Part shown: positions 59,064-64,000 of the stretch, piece by piece | Layout: every line of letters begins with the position of its first letter | Position numbering within the stretch: the stretch's first letter is position 1 | Assembly (NCBI GenBank): GCA_014706385.1 | Contig: JACGZH010000010.1 | Location: 930,001 to 994,000, forward strand | Direction of reading: 5' to 3' | DNA length: 64,000 nucleotides | Origin: Phaffia rhodozyma | Taxonomy: Eukaryota > Basidiomycota > Tremellomycetes > Cystofilobasidiales > Mrakiaceae | Program-made: the position numbers and the translations under genes | Notes under the pieces: generated by a model | The model's input: the letters and a program-made list of their open reading frames with translations, nothing else | Told to the model about the DNA's origin: nothing | Database searches by the model: none

Positions 59064-60080
59064 ATGCTATCTACGTCTACAGCTCTCATCCTTGCTACTG
59101 TGTTGGCATCCCAGTTTTCTCAAGCACACGCATGGACCGTATGCAGGAACAGCTTTGTTCGTCCCTATCGTCTGCGGCTTTACTGACAGTGGTCAACGAC
59201 CATACGGAAAAGCGATCTGATCTAGTGGGATGTCTTGGCACACACAATCGCTAAATTTTCTTTCCTCTTTCTCGCTTCTTTTATTTCTTTTCATCCTTAT
59301 CCATACTCTGTGCACAGGGTCAATACTATCGATGCAATTCAGGACTTTCGGCTGCAGCTCGATGGGGAATCGGCGTGGGAGCAGGTTCGTCTTCAAAATA
59401 GTAATCTATATCCTTCAACTCTCGATCCAAACGGGCTAATCTTTTCCTTCTATCATATCTCTTTTCCCAGCTGTGTTGTTTGTCTTTGCCCTTCTTATGC
59501 TCGGATTGACTCGAAGGCGAAGGATCCAAAGGCAAAATCTGTACTACGCCCAACAGCAAGCTGAGCTTGGTAGCGGCAACCAATTCTACAATCCTGCAGC
59601 CAATCCCCAGCAACAGCAACAACACTCGGCTCCGCCACAGACTCAACAGACGGGTACCTTCGGCGGGTTCTTTAAAAAGAACAACCAGGGTTCGTCCCTC
59701 ATTTCTCTCTTCTTTTTGTCAGCCAAGTTGAACGTTCCCGCTAACTCTTGATTTTGCTTCGGTTCTTTCAATCATCCATATTATCAAAAGCTCCTCCTCC
59801 CCCTCCTCCGGTCTACCCTGGGCCACAGCAGACCTATGCCCCGTATGTCTCATTCCCTTTTCCTTGTTTTCTCTTTCGTTACTCACAGACCTTATGGTCT
59901 TCCTCTCCGAATTACATTCAACTGACCTTATCCCTTGACTCACCGTCTTTCATCTTCAGTCCCGCTGCTCCCTTTCCCGGATACCAGACCACACCAGACG
60001 TCAACCCCCATGAAGATTACGAGCGACGTCAACACGAAGAGAACCTTCGGTTGGAAGCTCAACGGCAGCAGCGAACCTAA
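59064..60080 (+). CDS. Small type I membrane protein with PPxY motif (Rcr-like)
   Basis: Five exons (59064-59138, 59318-59384, 59471-59689, 59791-59842, 59960-60080) sum to 534 nt, giving 177 residues. Cleavable signal peptide (LSTSTALILATVLASQFSQAHA), a very short lumenal part (WTGQYYRCNSGLS), one membrane helix (GIGVGAAVLFVFALLMLGL), a stop-transfer RRRRIQR, then a cytosolic Gln/Asn/Pro-rich tail. The tail has PPPPPPVY, a PPxY site of the kind bound by WW domains of Rsp5/Nedd4 ubiquitin ligases, and ends in a charged helix (DYERRQHEENLRLEAQRQQ). The plan resembles yeast Rcr1/Rcr2 and other Rsp5 adaptors, but sequence identity is too slight to name it. It could adapt Rsp5 to membrane cargo such as transporters (inference). 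Confidence 0.8.
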
Positions 60081-60790
60081 GTTCCTTCGTTTAGTTTCAG
60101 CATCATAGAGCATTATCGTAACTTCTGGTCTGCTCCATAGGGGTTCTTTTCCTTCTCTTTCGTCAAGTTTAGACGAAGTTCTTGAGCTTTATCATTCTTG
60201 TTCTGTTTGGTCGACCGATTCGGTATACACACGCACCCTGGCGTCCTTCTTCTCCTTTCTTGTCTGAAACTATCTCTATTTATGTAGCCATAGCAAATCT
60301 CTTGTAATTCTTTTTTTAAATAGATAAGCACACGCATGCTTTTGAACCCCCGGATGCCATTAAAAGATCATGAGCATACGGAATCTTAGCAAGCGTTAAG
60401 GAAGTCCAAAAGATTGGATCTAGCGAGATGACCACAAAAGATTATATACAGGTAAGATAGAACGTACTCAGGCCGACACGATAGGTTCACGAAATATATA
60501 GAAATATAGAAATACAGAAAGACAAATAAACAGTTTAAAGGAGAGAAAGAGAGGAGCGAGGAGAGAGGGAAGGGAGAGAGGAGGCAAAACGATTTACTCA
60601 TCCCGAGTCAAAAGGGGGGAACGTTCATCTGCAGTAAGATCAGCGTGCACGCTCGAGTCCACGGTTGATTGACCATCTTCGGTCGATCGGGGTTTATCTC
60701 GGATCCGAATCATCGAGAGTACTTTATATCGAGTCCAGTTTGGAGAAGAACAAACAAACAAAGAAAGGAGAAAGGAGGATGTTTGTCAGA
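60081..60790. other. Convergent 3' region, PPxY protein / MFS transporter
   Basis: 710 bp between stop codons; no supported gene. Confidence 0.6.
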
Positions 60791-63700
60791 TCATATCGAA
60801 GTCGATAAATCAGTCGAAAAAGAAGAAGAAAGAAAGAAGGGCCGATAGGAAGACCGACCGATAAGAGTCAGAACAAGGAATCCCAAAGCGAGCACAATGA
60901 ATGTTTGAGGATAGATTCCAGTAGTAGCAGCATACGTCAATCCGAACAGCATCGGTCCCACCACCGTACCCAACACCGCGGTCAACACGCTCATCGCGCC
61001 TAACATTTTACCTGTCGACGTAGGATCATTCACAAGGAGTAACGCTAGAGAAGAGACAAGGGGATCGACTCCTTCGCCTATGGTGGATACAAGGAGAGAG
61101 ATAACGAACGCGGTAGGCGTGGTGGAGAAGATGATACTAGAGTAGGTGAGGATGCTGATAACCAAGGAGAACATGATCAGTTGATGTTCGGATTTAGCAT
61201 TGGAGGATGCGCTGGAAGGAGTCGAGGAGGTGGAAGAGGATCCGATGTATCTGAAGAACCGGATAATGACTTTATTGATTAAAAAAAAACCAAGAAGGGA
61301 GGAAATCATATCAGAGTAAGCGTGATTGGATGCAGGGACAAGAAGAAAAGAAACTAGAGAGACCACTAACAAGGAAGGACGAATAAAAGGTAGACAGCTT
61401 GAGTAGTACCAAACGTAGAGATGAAAAGGCCTATCTCAGCTGGTCCCCAGCCGAAGACGAGTTGAGTGTACTGAAATAGTGAATCTCCCGACCCCTGTGT
61501 TTCTCCGCCGAAAGAAAGAGAAGAATTGATGATCATATGAGTACATCGATGCAACAAAGAGGTGATAAGGCTGAAATAAGAAAGGGAAGAGGGAACACAC
61601 AGCAACCAATATCATAAAGCAGAATCCAACAGCCAACCGAGTAAGGTTCCAATCTCGTTTTCCTTTCGGGTTTGATATATCCCTCTTGGGCCAGAAGATT
61701 GCCAGGGGGCTCAGCGTGGTCCATATGGTGTTGCCTATGGACTTGATGACCCATCTGATCCTCATCTTCATCTTTTTCCAGACTCCCGTCAATCCTCCTT
61801 CGCCGTCGTTGTCTCCTTGGGCCCGTCCATATTCCTCAGCATCCCTCTGCTCATTTGCTAAGGATTGTTCCCGTTCAGTCTCTTTTACGGCCTCCATCGA
61901 TTCAGCCGACAAAGATTCTGGCAAAAACAGAACGGTAACCGCTACGAAGAACGTTCTGATGGCAAGCGAGAGGTAGAAGACCGATAGAGCACCAGAAAAC
62001 CATCTGACGATGAATGCGCCTGACAGTGGACCAAGAGCGACACCGACCATACCCATTCCCATGAGACCGGCAAAATATCGGGAGCGTTCACTGTCAGCTG
62101 TACAATCGGCAATATAGGCTTGTTTTACTGCCGAGACAGTGATCTGACCTCCGAAGAGGCCAGAAAAGATAGCACCCTTTTGAAAGGAGTCGAGTGTGAG
62201 AACAGGAAGATTCGAGATGGACGAACGACAGTTGAGAGATAGTATTGAGGAGATTACTCACTGCATAGAGGAACTTGTATCCTCCTGGAACTATAGTAGG
62301 ATACTTTGCGGTAAGAAGAAAGACAACATCACTTTGAGAAGAAAAAAATGATGAGAGAGGAACGGATCATCATCAGTTGAGATTGAACTGGTATACTGTA
62401 TGACAAAACAAAACAAAACAAATGAAGGAGAACTCAACCCAACCATCACACTAGCCATTGCAAGACTCAAGACGGGCTTTCGACCCCACTTGTCGGACAT
62501 GCGAGTCCACCATCCGGTCGTCAGCGCGGACATAACGCCAAGAAGGATTCCGACGACTGGAAAGAAGAGCGGACGGACACGGTAATCATCGTATGTAAGC
62601 GTTCAGATGTGACCAGGATCTAGGCGCCGTAAGTCAGTGCGAACTTACCTGTATTGAACCTTGCGGCAATTCTGAACAGAACAACGAAGACACACAGGGA
62701 GTAACGGAAACATCAGGGTTAATTAGCGTCCACGAAAGAGAGAACAGACAAAAGGAACAGAAAGCCTCCGACTCACGCCTGAACGGCTGGGTTCTTTCTA
62801 CACATGATTGGATCAAGAATCATCTGCTCTTTCTCAACCTCCGACGTCCTGTCCTGCTGTGCATTCGACAAGGGGATCTCGCCAAAGTCAACAATGACAG
62901 AGGTCTTGTTGATGGAGATATCATCTGAATCAAGAGCCGAGGGAGCGAACGAAGTATGAACGGCCTGGGCGTTTGGTTGTACGGGCAAGATGGTTATATC
63001 ATTCGGGCTTCGCGAATGGTGAATGTCGCTGCATAGTTGGGTGGTCAATGCAAAGATACAGCGTAAGGACCGACAGATCGCAAGATCGATGATGGGGAAA
63101 GAATGAGCACGAACCAGGCGAGCTGGTTGAAGAGCTCGATCTTTGGCCCCAAGCTCATGGCGAGCGAGAAAGCCATGCCAGTATGGATCCAGAGTACCCT
63201 ATGTTTCCATGTGCCAGACGATCGGATCATACGGTCAGCACGTCTGACTCGAGAGCACCATCAGAGACTCAAGGGCCGTACCAATAAGGACTGGCTTTCC
63301 TCCATCCGGACTTCTGTCCTCTGGAAGAATGACCAGTGGTAGCACTCCTGCTGACAGTCTGTTCAAGCCGAATGGCACCGCAGAAAGAAGACACGGAAGA
63401 GCAGGATGAGTGATGAGTTGGATCCGGATGAGCCCGAATTGATTGAGCAGGAATTCAAGATAGGCGTTCAGCAAGGGTTGAAACAGAACACGCACTGGGA
63501 ACCCTTGAGTCTCCAGAGTGATACCCGCGGCCATCTCTCCTGGATGAATCAGATCGTCAACTACTGGGTGAGCATGATATGGTCCGTCTGGAAGCGGCTC
63601 CTGATGGCCATGGCTATGGTGATGGTGATCATGCTGGTGGTGATGGTGATGAATTTGTGCGTCATCGATCGTTACCGGCGCTATCGGAACGTAAGATAAC

Positions 63701-63803
63701 GAAATTTTCGTCAACGGCCCACCAGAGTTGACCACGGCAAGATCCGAGACCCACCACTATCCACAACTGGGGTTTGATGTGTGCTGTCCGTATGATGCAT
63801 CGT
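60791..63803 (-). CDS. MFS transporter with His-rich cytosolic N-terminus
   Basis: Major facilitator of the Tet/TCR-like drug or metal efflux type. My N-terminal model uses ATG at 63803 and exons 63803-63758, 63680-63496, 63358-63282, then from 63198; the phases agree. It gives 18 His in the first 64 or so residues (IHHHHHQHDHHHHSHGHQ), a linker ending SGWRKASPYW, and the first helix LWIHTGMAFSLAMSLGPKIELFNQLAC. A shorter alternative starts at the internal ATG 63534. Next: a loop, the MFS signature TTGWWTRMSDKWGRKPVLSLA, FSGLFGGQITVSAVKQAYIADCT, YFAGLMGMGMVGVALGPLSGAF, a cytosolic loop of about 80 residues, then FGWGPAEIGLFISTFGTTQAVYL and the final four helices ending LTLIGRSSYRPF. Substrate unknown; the His tail hints at metal sensing or transport. 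Confidence 0.88.
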
Positions 63804-64000
63804 AATACAAGATGTGTGTATGGACGAGTGAAAGAAGAAGAAGAAGAAGACTGATAGCAGAGAAGGTCATCGATTAATGAGACGGAATGAACAGCCAAGG
63901 CTGAGTTTATTCCGGCCCGACGTTCCCACGTGGTTCCCCTTGGGAGTCGCTGATCGCCGACAACCAGCCGGAAAGAAGACCTCATAGAAAAGAGGTATTG
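63804..64000. other. MFS promoter and right edge
   Basis: 197 bp with an (AAG)n tract at 63832-63850; no gene seen. Confidence 0.5.

Noticed and set aside
63406..63699. Plus-strand ORF with a Met/Val-rich hydrophobic tail
   Set aside because: It is the antisense of the His-codon run of the MFS N-terminus; CAT/CAC repeats read backwards give Met/Val.
1..64000. Search for tRNA genes, transposons, CRISPR and biosynthetic or defence clusters
   Set aside because: No convincing B-box/acceptor pairing, transposase, reverse transcriptase, repeat-spacer array, or NRPS/PKS/terpene gene was seen. The gene set is ordinary housekeeping for a basidiomycete.

Overview
This is a gene-dense stretch of a fungal nuclear chromosome. 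Genes are broken by many short introns (about 35-200 nt, mostly GT..AG). The protein set and intron density point to a basidiomycete yeast. Cystofilobasidiales/Tremellomycetes relatives of Phaffia/Xanthophyllomyces would fit, but that is inference. I rebuilt about 19 protein-coding genes by splicing exons by eye. I saw no tRNA or rRNA gene, transposon, CRISPR array or prophage.

Layout: a gene of unknown function runs off the left edge (-); AGX1-type aminotransferase (+); glycyl-tRNA synthetase (+); MIC60/mitofilin (-); thioredoxin (-); DNA ligase I (+); secreted GH128 glucanase (+); cullin-3 (+); Rab7-like GTPase with a very large insertion (+); Zn2Cys6 transcription factor 1 (-); NPL4 (-); serine incorporator (+); oligopeptide transporter (-); RCC1-repeat FMP25-like mitochondrial protein (+); Zn2Cys6 transcription factor 2 (-); Cps1-type M20 carboxypeptidase (-); RTC4-like protein (-); small PPxY membrane protein (+); MFS transporter with a His-rich N-terminus (-).

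The genes do not form one pathway. Loose themes are mitochondria (MIC60, FMP25-like, probable dual-targeted GlyRS and ligase), ubiquitin and Cdc48 (cullin-3, NPL4, a possible Rsp5-binding membrane protein), and peptide uptake and breakdown (OPT, Cps1). No unknown multi-gene system stands out. The most noteworthy points are: a cluster of four ACGCGT boxes 5' of DNA ligase; a Rab with roughly 440 extra residues between its G4 and G5 motifs; a thioredoxin whose WCPPC active site is split over 10- and 12-nt exons; an LEA-like helical expansion in MIC60; a zinc-cluster gene whose exons are off by one base; a GC-AG intron in Cps1; and an 18-histidine N-terminus on the MFS transporter.

Gene limits are start codon to stop codon. 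UTRs are not resolved. Exon joins were checked by reading frame and, where stated, by total length divisible by three.
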